The notes under the pieces are model-generated. The model did no database searches. It saw only the letters and a list, made by a program, of their open reading frames with translations, and had not been told where the DNA came from. Below, piece after piece: positions 1 to 10,721 of a DNA stretch of 64,000 nucleotides. Numbering within the stretch: the stretch's first letter is position 1; each line of letters begins with the position of its first letter. The DNA comes from Puccinia triticina (Eukaryota; Basidiomycota; Pucciniomycetes; Pucciniales; Pucciniaceae). Both the position numbers and the translations under genes were made by a program. The stretch is taken from positions 248,001 through 312,000 of the forward strand of contig NC_070575.1 of NCBI RefSeq assembly GCF_026914185.1, given 5' to 3'.

Positions 1-2559
1 CACACATGCAAATATCTCTAACTCCATGCACTTCTGCGATATGATCCGGCCCCACAGGACCGGGCTCCAAAGGTTCCCCGCAGAACAAGTTCATATGTTG
101 CAGCTCGTTGACCCAGTCAGGGATTAGTGCTTAATTCACATGCTGTGCCAGCTTCTAGATTGAGGAAGATGCTTGCTTGCCCATCGGAAATGCTCACATA
201 TGGCCGGGGGGGGGGGGGAAGGCTACACCACCTCCCTCATAAGCCAGACACATAAATGACTTGCAAGAGCAAACGTGGGGCATATTAGGGAGAGGATCTC
301 GGAGCTGCCAAGAACTTCATCACTGCCACCAAAACCCAATGACCTTGTGACGTGTTCTCTGGCGATCTGCACTGAGAGACCTCTATGACTGTGGCACTGT
401 GTGGTTGTCACAATGCCCAGTCAGGCATGCTTGGCTAGTGTCCAGCCATGTAATACTTGGTCCAAATGACATCCTCCCGCGGAGAGATGGCTCGGTGGGT
501 GACTGAGCTTCCGGATACTAAGGATAACTTCTGTTCCGCGTGTCCCCCGGCGAGCAGGAAACAATCATGAGGCTGGTCAATCTCAACAAGCGACCGGGGG
601 GGACTGGTGGGAGGTGAAGATAAAATATTGTGACTGTGCTATACTCACGCAGACTGTAATTGTCTGTAAGGAGCAGGTCTGCATGGCTTGTGCATGCTAC
701 TGATGCATCTTGGCTTTGCTGCAAAGTGCCATTTCCACTAATGTGCCTGAAGTGTCTTCCTCCGGTTACCTAAAATCCTTGAGTTTGATCATGGTTGTCT
801 CCAAATGCAGACTACCAAGGCGCAGATGATCCATTGATGTACTTGGGGTATGAGGATCCCCTGAACGCCTCAGATAAGTGATTGACTGAAATGGATCTTG
901 TCAGACTGTGGTTCACCGGGCATCAGCGAGGAGGAAATAATTTGAGATATATTCATATTGACCCACACAATCTTCCTGCTTCATGCCACACAGGCAAATT
1001 GCCCCCATGAATACACCTTCATCAAAATAGGAGACAGGGTCATCCTATGATTGTTCAATGTCCCTCCTTTCTTTGTTGTTTCTGATGTGATCTAGTATCT
1101 AGTGATCAAGAGCTCAGGTGCTTGAGCATACACCTAAAAGAGTCTGAAAATGGATCAACATCTGAGCCCATCAATGCTCTCATCCCTGACATGAGCAGCT
1201 TGTGAATTCATCCATTGTCATTCCTGATTTCCTGCAGAAGCTGGCTGGAAATTTGATGGTGGCAAGAGCCACAGATGAGCGGCTGTTGACTAGAGGGGTG
1301 ACATAATTGCCAGTATTTCTTGTTGATGGGATTCAGTACAGCCAGGCCCCACTTTGCCCCCACGGCAAATCCAATCTGGAGCTCTGTCTGGGTTCTGGAA
1401 TAATGATACAAGCACACCCACCATGCTTGCTTGTGATTGCAAACAGGAAATTTCTGCCAGTCAGAGTGTCCCTTGTGTTGAAAAATTCTTTTGCTGGTGA
1501 GCACCAGGGAAAATTTTGACCCGAAATACCAGGGAGTGGGATTTCTCTGGATCCTTGGTGAAGATAGATGAGACAAACAACTGCTCTCAAGATTTCTTCC
1601 GGGAAAATCCAGATCTGTTGGTTGCAGGGTTGGGCAAGGGACCCTTGGCAAGATAGGACACCACTCACCAAATAAAGCCATACATTTTTCTACCTCACCC
1701 TGTTCATGGCCAACAAGATTGGGTATTAGGTGATTAATGAAGATGAATCAAATGTTGGCCCTGCTCTGTTCCCCCTGCCATTGGGAATTTGGTATACACA
1801 TTTCTGACTCATACCACACAAAACCGCAAGACCAGCATTGGATCATTTAAGCACCCATGACACCCTTGCAGGGAATATGTGTTGGCACAGTGCCCCCAAA
1901 CATTCAGACAGAACTTCACAATGGAGAGTTGTCAGACAGACTCTCAGCTCCCAAAAGAGGGTTTCTCTGCTACGTGACACAGAGCCAATGCACTAGCTTC
2001 AGAAGCACTTTTTCCAAATGTGGGGAATGTGGTGGATTCATCAAACTCGCATCAAGTGGCTGGTTGGTTGCTCCTCATGTAGTGAGAATAAGGACCTACA
2101 TTATTGTGCCGCAACATTGACTTTTGATAGTTGTGAGATCATGAACAGAAGCATGCCAGCAGCAGTCCTGCCTAACTCAAGATTCTGGAGAAATGGTGGC
2201 ACCCTTCCAACATGGCAATGGGGCCAAAGACCTCTGAACTCTTGCATGTATATGTGGGCCAATTAATTGACCCCCAAGTGACACAACAGTATCTGTTTTG
2301 ACACAACTTTATCATCAGGTTCTCCGTTCTACCTGTTGGTTGGAGCCCCATGAGCTAACTCGATATACAGTGTCATTTTGCGCCACATGTGACATTAACC
2401 ACATGGACTCAATCGCAACATCAGAATGACTTCAACATACCTTCAACTTGCAATGCAGCAAACACACCCATATCATGAGTCAATAATCATTTATGAGTGT
2501 TTTTATCATCCATCTGATTTCCAATGTGGTTGAACATCAGTTCAAGATAGACACAAGGT
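1..2559. other. Spacer without a supported gene
   Basis: Only short, overlapping open frames occur here on both strands, with no recognisable domain and no convincing intron-exon structure. The longest, 157 codons on the minus strand at 1208-1681, overlaps an equally open frame and looks like chance or decayed repeat. A run of 13 G is at 206-218. Composition and lack of conserved coding resemble the other repeat-derived spacers of the window. Confidence 0.5.
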
Positions 2560-2760
2560 TTAGTCACACATTCTTCAATAGTTGACATCAGACACCGTTC
2601 CTGGAGGAACATACGGTCCGGCACTCTCTAGAGAGTGCCACACATTCCCCCCTGGTGAATCACCCCAAGCATCCTCATAACAATACTCGTGAGCCCTCAA
2701 ACACCTTCCCGGGTTTCCTTATTTTGAAACCCCCTAATGAGTCCTTGCAGCTCATAAAAT
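2560..2760. repeat. Relic of two dispersed repeats
   Basis: Positions 2620-2639 are a perfect 20-bp palindrome (GGCACTCTCT + AGAGAGTGCC) that recurs, slightly changed, near 11291, 57272 and 61507. Right after it, 2655-2735 is a truncated, reverse-oriented copy of the MITE found intact at 56814-56997; it shares the end CTTATTTTGAAACCCCCT and then about 80 bp of interior. It is a fossil with only one end left. Confidence 0.6.
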
Positions 2761-2819
2761 CCACATAATTTGTTACATGGACCACTCTGACAGCCTGTAA
2801 ACCCTTTAAACATAAATTA

Positions 2820-3200
2820 CATCATCAGCTGCACTCATTACACTGTACCAAGTACATGTGATATAGTCTCAAGCAGTCTTATTCAGACACATGCATTCTA
2901 ATTTAATAGGGGCCGTAGTCTGACAGTCAAAAGATGACATCATTCAGGATCATGTGGGTGTCAAACTAGCAAAATCCCCTCATGCAGCTTGCAGATGACA
3001 TCATGTGACCTGTCAACCAGGCAAAAATACCTCATTCTTAGCCCTTAGGGCAGCTAAATTCACTCATTCTCTTGTTCCTCTGGAGCTAAGATTTCTCACT
3101 CTTTTCTATTCAAGGAGGTTCTCCGCAGTTGTAATTTCTCTCCAGCAACCTGATTGCACTCAGTGTACCCCATAACAGTACAAAAATTTCTCACTCCGCA
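2820..3200 (+). repeat. Diverged third copy of the 1-kb LTR-like segment
   Basis: The stretch around 3040-3140 aligns by eye with the promoter part of the LTR-like segment at 13900-14030. Both carry a block reading roughly 'agctaaatt...tcac', then a TATA-like site, then 'aggag...ctc' and a C/T-rich leader. The copy here is much more diverged and its ends cannot be placed. It is read as an old relic of the same family as 9646-10639 and 13450-14512. Confidence 0.35.
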
Positions 3201-4025
3201 GTATTAGCCCCAATCTATTTTTGTGGGGGATATTGCAGAACAACTTAAATGGGAGAATAGAGCTGGGAAGGGAAATGTATAGCTACACTAGTACTAATGT
3301 AAGCTATGCCAAGGATGCTGATGTAAGAGCTGCCTTCCTGACTAATACTGCTGGGGATGAGTGTAACACTAAGAAAAAGAAGAAAGGTGTGGCTTTTCTA
3401 CTATAATCTTAGACTGACTAATACTATGAGCTGACTACTTGTACCTGTAGGGTATGAGGAGGAGAAGAGGAGTAGTAGGGGAAAAGATTAAATGTGATGT
3501 GCAAATGTGAATGATATATGCAGGAAGATATATTTCTGGTATGTATGAAAGTGTATAATATGGGTGAATGAAAATGTTATCTAATGGTGCGGTGAAATAT
3601 GTACTGATGAAGATGAATCTAATGGTGTGGTGAAAAGGTTATACAGGGTGTATGGGATATAGAAAATGCATGTGGGGATACAACATATGGAGAGGTGTAT
3701 GTATGTGAGGAAATACAACAAGGGGGGAACACATGATGAGCACAATGTAACAAATTCTGATTTGAAGATGAGCAATGATGAAATGTAGTCAAGTAATGAA
3801 GTGAAGTAATGATGAGCACTAGTAATTTCTATGGAATGATGGGTTGTTATGTGTACTATGATGAATACAGATGATGAAAGCTACGTTACATATGTGATAT
3901 ATGCAGCTATGGTTATGATGACTAGAATATGTAATGTAGATGAAATTCAAGAAGCAGGAAAATACCAATGAAACTATGAATGCTAATAACTTCTGATACA
4001 AAGGAATTTCAGGGTGGTATAAGTG
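3201..4025. other. Low-complexity spacer, no gene seen
   Basis: The sequence is AT-rich and dominated by runs of ATG/GTG/GAT-like words (especially 3480-3990). The open frames on the minus strand are short and rich in His, Ser and Tyr because of this composition. No domain, intron or RNA gene is visible. Confidence 0.5.
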
Positions 4026-4161
4026 AGAGCATCAACATCAGTGGCTAAGTTAGTATGGACTAACTAGCTCAGATGATGCTTGGAATAAGCTAATCCAATT
4101 GGCTGACTGCACGGGTGGGGATTAGCAGGTCCAAGGCTGTTGGAGGCCATGTGTTTAGGTG

Positions 4162-4166
4162 CCTGT
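4162..4166. repeat. Target-site duplication CCTGT, left copy
   Basis: CCTGT directly precedes the left LTR at 4167 and is repeated at 10912-10916 directly after the right LTR. This 5-bp duplication marks the integration of the Ty3 element. Confidence 0.9.
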
Positions 4167-4356
4167 TGTTAAGGTCAGAGTCTTGGGGAGGAGGAATGGG
4201 TCCGGGTTCTCTAGCTGATTAGGTTGATTGCTAGATGAGGAAAGCATGATGATCTTCCCTCCAGCTCTCCCTAAGCCTGGAGAGCTGTTACATGTATCTA
4301 CAAGTGTGACATTTCCTTGGAGTAGGCCATGGCGCGCGCTGGAGCGGCTCATAACA
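4167..4356 (-). repeat. 3' LTR of the Ty3 chromovirus
   Basis: This is a 190-bp repeat, bounded on the plus strand by TGTTAAGG and CTCATAACA, and nearly identical to 10722-10911 (about four substitutions seen). The purine tract for plus-strand priming, on the minus strand AAGGGGGGAGAAG, lies directly inside it at 4357-4370. On the minus strand the LTR reads TGTTATGAG to CCTTAACA. Confidence 0.92.
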
Positions 4357-4522
4357 CTTCTCCCCCCTTAACGCCCAAGCCCCTGGCTCTGCGCTCTCTC
4401 CACGGGCGGCATTAAAAAAACTCTGTGGGTAAAAAAGCCAACCCTCATCATCACCAAAACCTCCTTTGTTGTCTGTGCCGCAATGCCGCGTCCGGAAATT
4501 CTTTGTCGAATTTGTCCTTCAG

Positions 4523-5474
4523 TTATTGGCAATGCTTGAGGTTGTCCGCTGATTCCCACGAGTTGTCCTCCGCGCCGTATCCCTTCCATGCCACAAGATA
4601 CTCCATCTTCCTTCGCCGCTGTCTGCAGTCCAATATTTCCTCCACTTCCCACTTGAGTTCTCCTTCTACCTCCACTGGTCCTGGGTGTGCCGCTATCCTT
4701 CCCGCTATTGTATCCGTCGTGTGCTTTCTAAGGATAGACACGTGAAATACAGGATGCACCCCTTTCATAGAAAGGGGCAGCGTCAGTTTATACACGGAAT
4801 TCAAGATTTTAGCGAGTATGGGGAAAGGTCCTAGCCATCTATGCCCCAATTTTGGGCACGGTTGGGTTGTCGCGATGTTCTTGCTATCCAGCCACACCAT
4901 ATTGCCGACGTCCCAATTTGGGGTATTCCTCACTCCACGGGTGAACTGGGTTTTCATTGATGATTGTGCCAGTTCCAGTCCCGCTGACAGCTCCTCCTGT
5001 ACGCGCGCAATCTGCTGGATGCGCGCCTCTACCGACGGGAGGCACTGATTGCTAGACGGGACTCCTCCAAACTTCGGTTCAAAGCCGTAGTTGGCCTTGA
5101 ACGGGGACATGCTGGTGGACATGTGGTGGCTGTTGTTGTGGGAGAACTCCGCCATCGGTAATAAAGGTTCCCATTCATCTTGATGGTACCCCACAAAGTG
5201 CCTCAGGTACTGCTTGACTGCCTTGTTGGCAATCTCGGACTGTCCGTCAGTTCAAGGGTGATAAGCTGTTGACGGTTGAAGGCGGGCTCTCAGGCGGCGG
5301 CAAAGTTCTTTGGTAATTTGGGAGATAAATATGCTGCCCCTATTGGATTGGAAGCCGTTTCAGGGCCCCGAACGGCTTTTGAGTGACAGGCTTGGTTCTC
5401 TGGCAGGAGTCGCAACCATCGACGTACCAATTCACAAACCGCTTTTGGGACGGCCAATGGAAGCACTGCCGGAC
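4523..5474 (-). pseudogene. Integrase C-terminal half with chromodomain, core deleted
   Basis: Frame 5194-4523 encodes the end of the integrase core (AEFSHNNSHHMSTSMSPF), a GPF-type region (HRWLGPFPI) and a chromodomain near the C-terminus (EVEEILDCR ... YLVAWKGYG ... WESADNL). Just upstream, the block around the third catalytic acid (TDGQSE) is preceded by a stop where Gln is expected. In the 5270-5474 stretch a zinc-finger CDSCQRTK motif is followed within about 15 codons by RGSIFIS. The segment with the first two catalytic aspartates, normally about 100 residues, is therefore missing. The integrase cannot be active. Chromodomains of this class are known to steer integration toward marked chromatin. 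Confidence 0.85.
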
Positions 5475-6733
5475 TAACGCCAAGGTTTTTGCTCTCCAGG
5501 GTGTCCGGCGCGTCGACTATTGTGCCGGCTCCGTAGGATGTCCATTTTCAGCTCATCGTCCGCTGGGACCTCAATTAGTCCCCCCCTGTACACCACGCCG
5601 TCAACGATGGTGTATCCCTCCTGAGTTCGGCTTCCAGACCGTGGTTGTTGGCAGTCAGCGATGATTCCCAACAGTCGGTCATCCCGTACTGTAGCAGATC
5701 TGATTTGACTTATCAATTCCATGTCCAACAGCTCTTCCCCCTCTTGCCCCTCCTCGGCGCCCGTCTCAAACCCCTTGTCCATCCCTAACACATCCACCTC
5801 AAACCAATGCGCTGCATTGTCCAGGTCAATTGACTCGTCCATGAACCAATTGTCCGCTTCCTCTAGCTCTGAGATTTTGGCAAACGTCCGCGGTGTGATG
5901 TTGGACGGTTGCAGGAGCTGACCAAATATGAGTTTGGCCCCAGTTGTGGGGGCCAGATCTGGACGTATTGACAGGGCGTCAGGCTTAGTGGACTGGCGAC
6001 CCGGGCAAAAAATGATTTCAAAGTCAAAGCACCCAAGGGTCTCCGCCCACCGGTCTTGGCGTTGAGTTAGGGATTTGGTGGTCATGAAACTCTCCAAGTT
6101 TCTGTGGTCCGTGTACACAATCTCTGTGAGTCGGTTTGGGTTGCCCTCTAAGTACTGTCTCCATTCCTTAAACGCGGCCACAATGGCTAAGAGTTCTTTA
6201 TCAAATATTTCGTATTTGCGTTCCTCCTGTATGAGGGACCGCGAAAGATACGCTACTGGGTGGAGCTGCTGGTCTTTGGTGCATATTTGATACAGCACCG
6301 CCCCCAACGCGAAATCTGAACAATCACATTCCAGCACAAAGGCCCAGTACGGATCGGCTATTTTGAGTACTGGCGCTGTTTTGAATGCGGTCTTCAGGGA
6401 GTTGAAAGCCTCTTGGCACCTTGCATTCCACAGGAATCGGGAATCCCCCTTGGTGAGGTCGTGCAGTGACCGTGTCGTCCTGGAAAAGTGATGTATAAAC
6501 CAACGATAGAAATTTGCAAATCCTATGAAACGTTGCAGCTCAGTCAGATTGCGTGGGGCGGGCCAATCTGTGACGGCCGTAACTTTAGCAGGGTCCATAC
6601 AGACTCTATTGCAAGAAATTAACAGTCCTAAGTATTCGACTTCGCTCCTCAAAAACTCACACTTTTCTGGCTTCAGCCATAGTTGGTGTTTGCGGAGTGT
6701 CAAGGATGCTACTGACAGCTTCCTCGTGGTCAT
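5474..6733 (-). pseudogene. Ty3 RT connection, RNase H and integrase zinc region
   Basis: This frame holds the end of the RT thumb (KCEFLRSEVEYLGL), the connection domain (LQRFIGFANFYRWFI) and the Ty3-type RNase H (ECDCSDFALGAVL, FDKELLAIVAAFKEWRQYL, YTDHRNLESF). An integrase zinc-binding start with RAGHPGE follows. It is one frame off from the RT frame upstream (6657-7430), so a frameshift lies near 6690-6733. Key RNase H acids appear kept. The frame ends at a stop inside the integrase zinc finger. Confidence 0.88.
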
Positions 6734-7430
6734 ACCCTTCTTGGGTGTAAATCATGATGTTGTCCAAATAGGCTGCTGCATCCTTCCCGATCCGTCCTAG
6801 CAGGATATCCTGCATAAAGTACTGAAAGAACCCAGGTGCTCCCGTCGGCCCAAAAGGCATTGTGAGCGGGGAGAACTGACCAGCTTTACAGATGAACACC
6901 AATTTTTCTTCATCCCCCTTGGCAACTCTTAGGTTTCTGTACGCGTTCCTGAGGTCTAGCTTGGTGAACAAGTTCGCATTGAGTAAACTGTCCACTAGAT
7001 CCATAGTGAGTGGCAATGGATACTTATTCTTCACTGTGACCGCGTTGAGCTTGCGGTAGTCGAAGCATGGACGCAGTTTCCCATCCTTTTTTCCCATAAA
7101 GAGTACTGGGGCTGCCCAAGGCGATGTCGTCCGCCTGATCGTGCCGTACTCCAATCCCTCTCTGATAAGGGTATCCAGGGCTTCAGTCTCTGCCGGGGAC
7201 AAGGGGATGATGCGGCTTGCTTGAGGGGTAGCGCCTGTAATCAAATCTACTCTGAAATCATACCGCCGCCGAGGCGGCAATTTTTGGGCCCCGGATTTTT
7301 GAAACATGTCCAGGAAACGGTGGTAGCGGGCCAGGACTAGGTCTTCAGTGGTCTTTGCGGGTCCATCCTTCTGGGCTGCTTGGGCCGTGAGCAGAGCCAA
7401 TGTACTCCACAACACCTTTGCCGTTGCCAC
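6657..7430 (-). pseudogene. Ty3 reverse transcriptase, catalytic box altered
   Basis: The frame carries the RT core in order: SPWAAPVLFMGKKDGKLRPC, DYRKLNAVTVKNKYPLP, FTKLDLRNAYRNLRV, PFGPTGAPGFFQYFM and the catalytic box. The box reads YLDN instead of the usual YLDD, so the second active-site aspartate is lost. RNAYRNLRV is also unlike the usual R.AYHLIRI pattern. The frame runs out 3' of the box where the next frame takes over. Confidence 0.9.
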
Positions 7431-7532
7431 GGTGGCAGATTCCCTGACCTCCTGTATCTGTTCTACAGGACATATCTGCTTGCCAGTGGCTCTTAACGGG
7501 CACGGTGAGTAGTGGGGAGTGTGGGACTCACA

Positions 7533-8570
7533 TCACGGGAGTGTTACCGCACATAACATGCACACCCCCTCGTTGAATTGCCTCACTGGCCTCACGGGCT
7601 CCTCCCCTTCTGTTGAGGCTGGTTGCGGCAATGACAAAACCGCCGTACCGGCCGCGGTGGTGTCCCCTATGGGGTCTGCCGGCGTCCTCCTTGATGTCTG
7701 GGGGGCCTGTTCTAGGAAAGATACCCGCTTGCCAGATGTTCTTATCCCTATCTGGGTGGGTGACTCACATTGCAGGGGTGTTATTGCACCTAAAGTGCGC
7801 AACCCCTCGTCAAATTTCCTCGCTGGCATCACAGGCTCCTCCCCGTCTGTCGAGGCTGGTTGCGGCAATGACAAAACCGCCGGTGCGGTCGCGGAAAGAT
7901 CCTGGGAACTGGTTCCTGGTGTCGTCGAGAGTGTCTGCGGGGCCTGTTCTAAGAGAGGTACCCGCTTGCCAGATGCTCCTATCTCTGTTGTAGTGGGTAA
8001 TGAAGGGGTGGGGGACTCACATCTCGCTGGCCTCACGGGCTCCTCCCCGTCTGTCAAGGCTGTTTTCGGCATGGAAAAAGCTACCGACGCAGCTGCGATG
8101 GGTCCTTGGTTGGTGGCGGTCCCGTCTCCATTGGTTCTGATCCGGCGTCGTCGCCAGTCGATCAAGTGGGCGAATCGGCTAATCCACGGCATCCCCAGGA
8201 TGCCATCATACGAATCTTTGAGCTTGGTTACGATAAACGTGGTCGGGTGGTCGTCGCCCTTGAGGCGTAATCTGATCTCACGGGACGTGTGGCTCCTTGA
8301 GCCATCAAAACCGGAGATGGTTCTCTCTGCCAGGGTGGGCGTGCACTGCAGGCCAGCCCTGTCAACAAATCTGTCACTCATGACGTCGTGGGTTGCCCCT
8401 GAGTCGATGAGGGAAGTAGCGGGATGGGGTGTGGCTAAGGGAGAAAGCATGGGCTGTATTTCAATGCGGATGAAAACACGGGGGTCGGTAGTTTGGGGAT
8501 GACTAAAACTACTGGCCCCGACTTCAGCTAATACAAACTCGCTATCTCTCAGGTGCGGCACAACCGTCAC
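7533..8570 (-). pseudogene. Retropepsin-like protease followed by a threefold repeat linker
   Basis: Residues about 55-150 form an aspartic protease with the DSGATHDVMS active site and a downstream ILGMPWI strand typical of Ty3 proteases. The rest is a Pro/Ser/Thr-rich linker built of three repeats of about 65 residues. Each repeat carries DGEEPV(R/M)PAR or EGEEPVRPVR, a CESPT-like block, then SGKRV.(L/F)LEQAPQT. The frame stops at about 7533, and RT resumes in another frame at 7430. Confidence 0.85.
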
Positions 8571-9586
8571 TCCTGAGAAGCGCCATTTTTTGACTGATTG
8601 GCGCGTCCCGACCCTCCCACCATCTTCGCCTCCGCCGTGAGTTGTCGCACCTGCTCCTCCAGCTCTGATATCCTAACCGCTGCCTTTGCCTTTACCTTTG
8701 GTGGTTTGGTCGGACACTCCCGGGCCAGGTGGCCTTGCTCCCCGCAGCGGAAGCAGAGGCCCGCTCGCATCATCCTGGCTTTCTCCCCGGCCGACAGTGG
8801 TCCTCGAATTGCCGACAGGTCCATGGCGTTAGGATCGGGTGGGGTTGCTGCTGTGGTTGAACTGCCATCGAACCCGCTGATCTCGTTATTGATCCTCAAC
8901 ACCATGTTGGCCACTTCTGCCAAAGTTGCGAACTGGGTCCGTGCGAGTACCAACACTAGTTGTACCTTCCTCTTGAGTCCCTGACAATACTGACTGATCA
9001 ACGTGGGCGCCTCCCAGCCCGCGTCATGGGCGCATAGGGTGAACTGATGAGTGTGTCGGCCACAGACCGGGTCTGGCACATGAGTCGGAGGGCCTTCTTG
9101 GCGTTGGCTTTCTTCTTGGTGTCGTAAAACATGGCCTTGAATGCCTGGGTGAATTTGTGGTAGTTTATTGGCTGATCGTGGTACACCTTGATCAACATGG
9201 GTTGTGCCCAGCTGCTAGCCTTCCCGGTGAGGTAAGAAAGCGCAAAGATGACCTTTGACTTGTTGTCCGTGAACGCCGTTGGGTTGGCGACGATGTACAA
9301 GCTGACTTGGTTAGCGTACACCTCTGCTTTCACCCCCCCTCCCCCCCGTCCCATCATACTTATCCGGCACGCCTATCTTCGCACTTTGGTTTGGGGGTGG
9401 GGCTGGTTGGGCTGGTGCTGCTTCCTGGTCTGCGGGAGCGGCTGCTTGTTGAAGGGCTGCTTTGGCCTGCTGACGGCCGTCCTCTGCGGCCTGTTGCGCC
9501 GCCTCCGCCTGTTGTCGCAGTTCTTGTTCCTTGTTCACTACCGCCATGAGGTCGGCGAATTGTTGCTGCAGTGCGGCGGGTTTCAT
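8567..9586 (-). pseudogene. Ty3 gag, in three frames
   Basis: The gag begins with MKPAALQQQFADLMAVV at 9586. It has a coiled-coil Gln/Ala-rich N-terminus, a capsid-like middle (FALSYLTGKASSWAQP) and a CCHC zinc knuckle (CFRCGEQGHLARECP, residues at about 8730-8775). Two frameshifts break it. One is at the C-rich run 9336-9352, and the other is near 9000-9080. The order and the single knuckle fit chromovirus Gag, which coats the RNA in the particle. Confidence 0.85.
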
Positions 9587-9645
9587 TCTGTTTCTTTAAA
9601 GTTTTGGCTTCTGTGATTCTTTTTGTCTCTGTATCCCGGCTCTGG

Positions 9646-10639
9646 TGTAAGACTCAAAAGTGGTAATGAAACCGTTTTGCTGAATGGTGAAGGGTATGAT
9701 GGAGTTGCAAGCTCTGCCCTTCTTTTATCAGTCAACAAGACCCACCAAGCTCAGCTTGGCAAGTTTTATTAAGTGATAGGTCTGGTCTGTTCCAGATGAA
9801 ATCTGTTTGACTGGCAACGTGTAAGTGTTTTAATTACTTTGTTGTAAGGGTTGAATTATTGTTATAAGGGTTGAGTTATTGTTATAAGGGTTTTAGGATT
9901 TGAGTGTGGATGAGTGTTGGGTGACTTGTGAGTTCTGGGTGAGGAACTGGGGAGCAGACCACTGGGGGTGGAGAGAGCTCCTTTTATAGACAAAATTGGA
10001 GCCCCAAAGGGGCTTGTTGGTTAGGGTTTCAGCTAATCTAGACAACAGGGTGAGGGATTTTAGCTGGTGGGAGTAGATACAAATGATGTCATAACCACTC
10101 AGGGGCGCATGAATGGTGTCAGAATATACAGCAGAACATTCTAAACATGCCAGGGGTGCATACATGATGTCAGAATATACAAAAGAACATTCTAAACATG
10201 CATGAGGTGTCAGTAGACTGCATGAGCTGTCATACAGGGGTAATTAGTGTATACACAAAGTTTGAGGCTGCAGAAACAGTGTAAATGATGTCATACTATG
10301 TATATAAAGGAGTGTATGTAGTTAATATGTAATGAGTGTAGCCTGACAGGGAGATTTATGTTTGTATCCTGTGATGTGTATGTACTACTGTGAAACTTGG
10401 GTTGGGGCAGGTGACAGCTGGGTTACTGGGGCTGGCCGTGTGATAGGTGCTTGGTGGGGTCCACAGAGGTGTAACTTCTTATCCAGCGGGGTTGTAATGA
10501 CTGTTCCAGTGGGTACTAGGGGTGAAATTGGCCGTAGAATCCATTTCTGTGGTCCATTTGGTGTTATCTTGAGGCCTAGTATGAGTAATTGTGTGGCATA
10601 GAAAAAACTTTTTATTTTTCCACTTTTCCGTCTACCACA
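9646..10639 (-). repeat. 1-kb LTR-like segment inside the chromovirus leader
   Basis: On the minus strand this segment starts TGTGGTAGACGG and ends GTCTTACA. It is homologous, in opposite orientation, to 13450-14512. It has its own TATA-like site (minus-strand TCTATAAAAG at 9981-9990) followed by a C/T-rich leader, as in an LTR promoter. It lies between the true 190-bp LTR and gag. Either it is the normal long leader of this family, or it is a solo LTR of another family inserted in the leader. No clear target duplication was found. Confidence 0.55.
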
Positions 10640-10710
10640 CCGGATTCTTCCTTGTTTCTGTTCTGTTCTGTTCTGTGCTTCTGTTCGATCCTCATCCCCA
10701 ATGGTGTTTG

Positions 10711-10720
10711 ATCTAGCAAT
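10711..10720 (-). other. Putative self-priming primer-binding site
   Basis: On the minus strand ATTGCTAGAT lies one base inside the 5' LTR. Its exact complement, ATCTAGCAAT, lies within the LTR itself (10782-10791, and 4227-4236 in the 3' LTR). No good complement to a tRNA 3' end is next to the LTR. This is the arrangement known for Tf1/sushi-type chromoviruses, where the 5' end of the mRNA folds back to prime reverse transcription. The transcription start is inferred. Confidence 0.55.
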
Positions 10721-10721
10721 A

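Noticed and set aside
1208..1681. 157-codon open frame on the minus strand
   Set aside because: It overlaps another open frame on the same strand and one on the plus strand, has no domain, no conserved motif and no neighbouring exons.
10684..10702. tRNA primer site for the Ty3 element (minus-strand TGGGGATGAGGATCGAAC)
   Set aside because: It looks like a T-loop complement, but the distance from the loop to CCA is far too short for a tRNA, and it lies about 20 bases from the LTR. Self-priming fits better.
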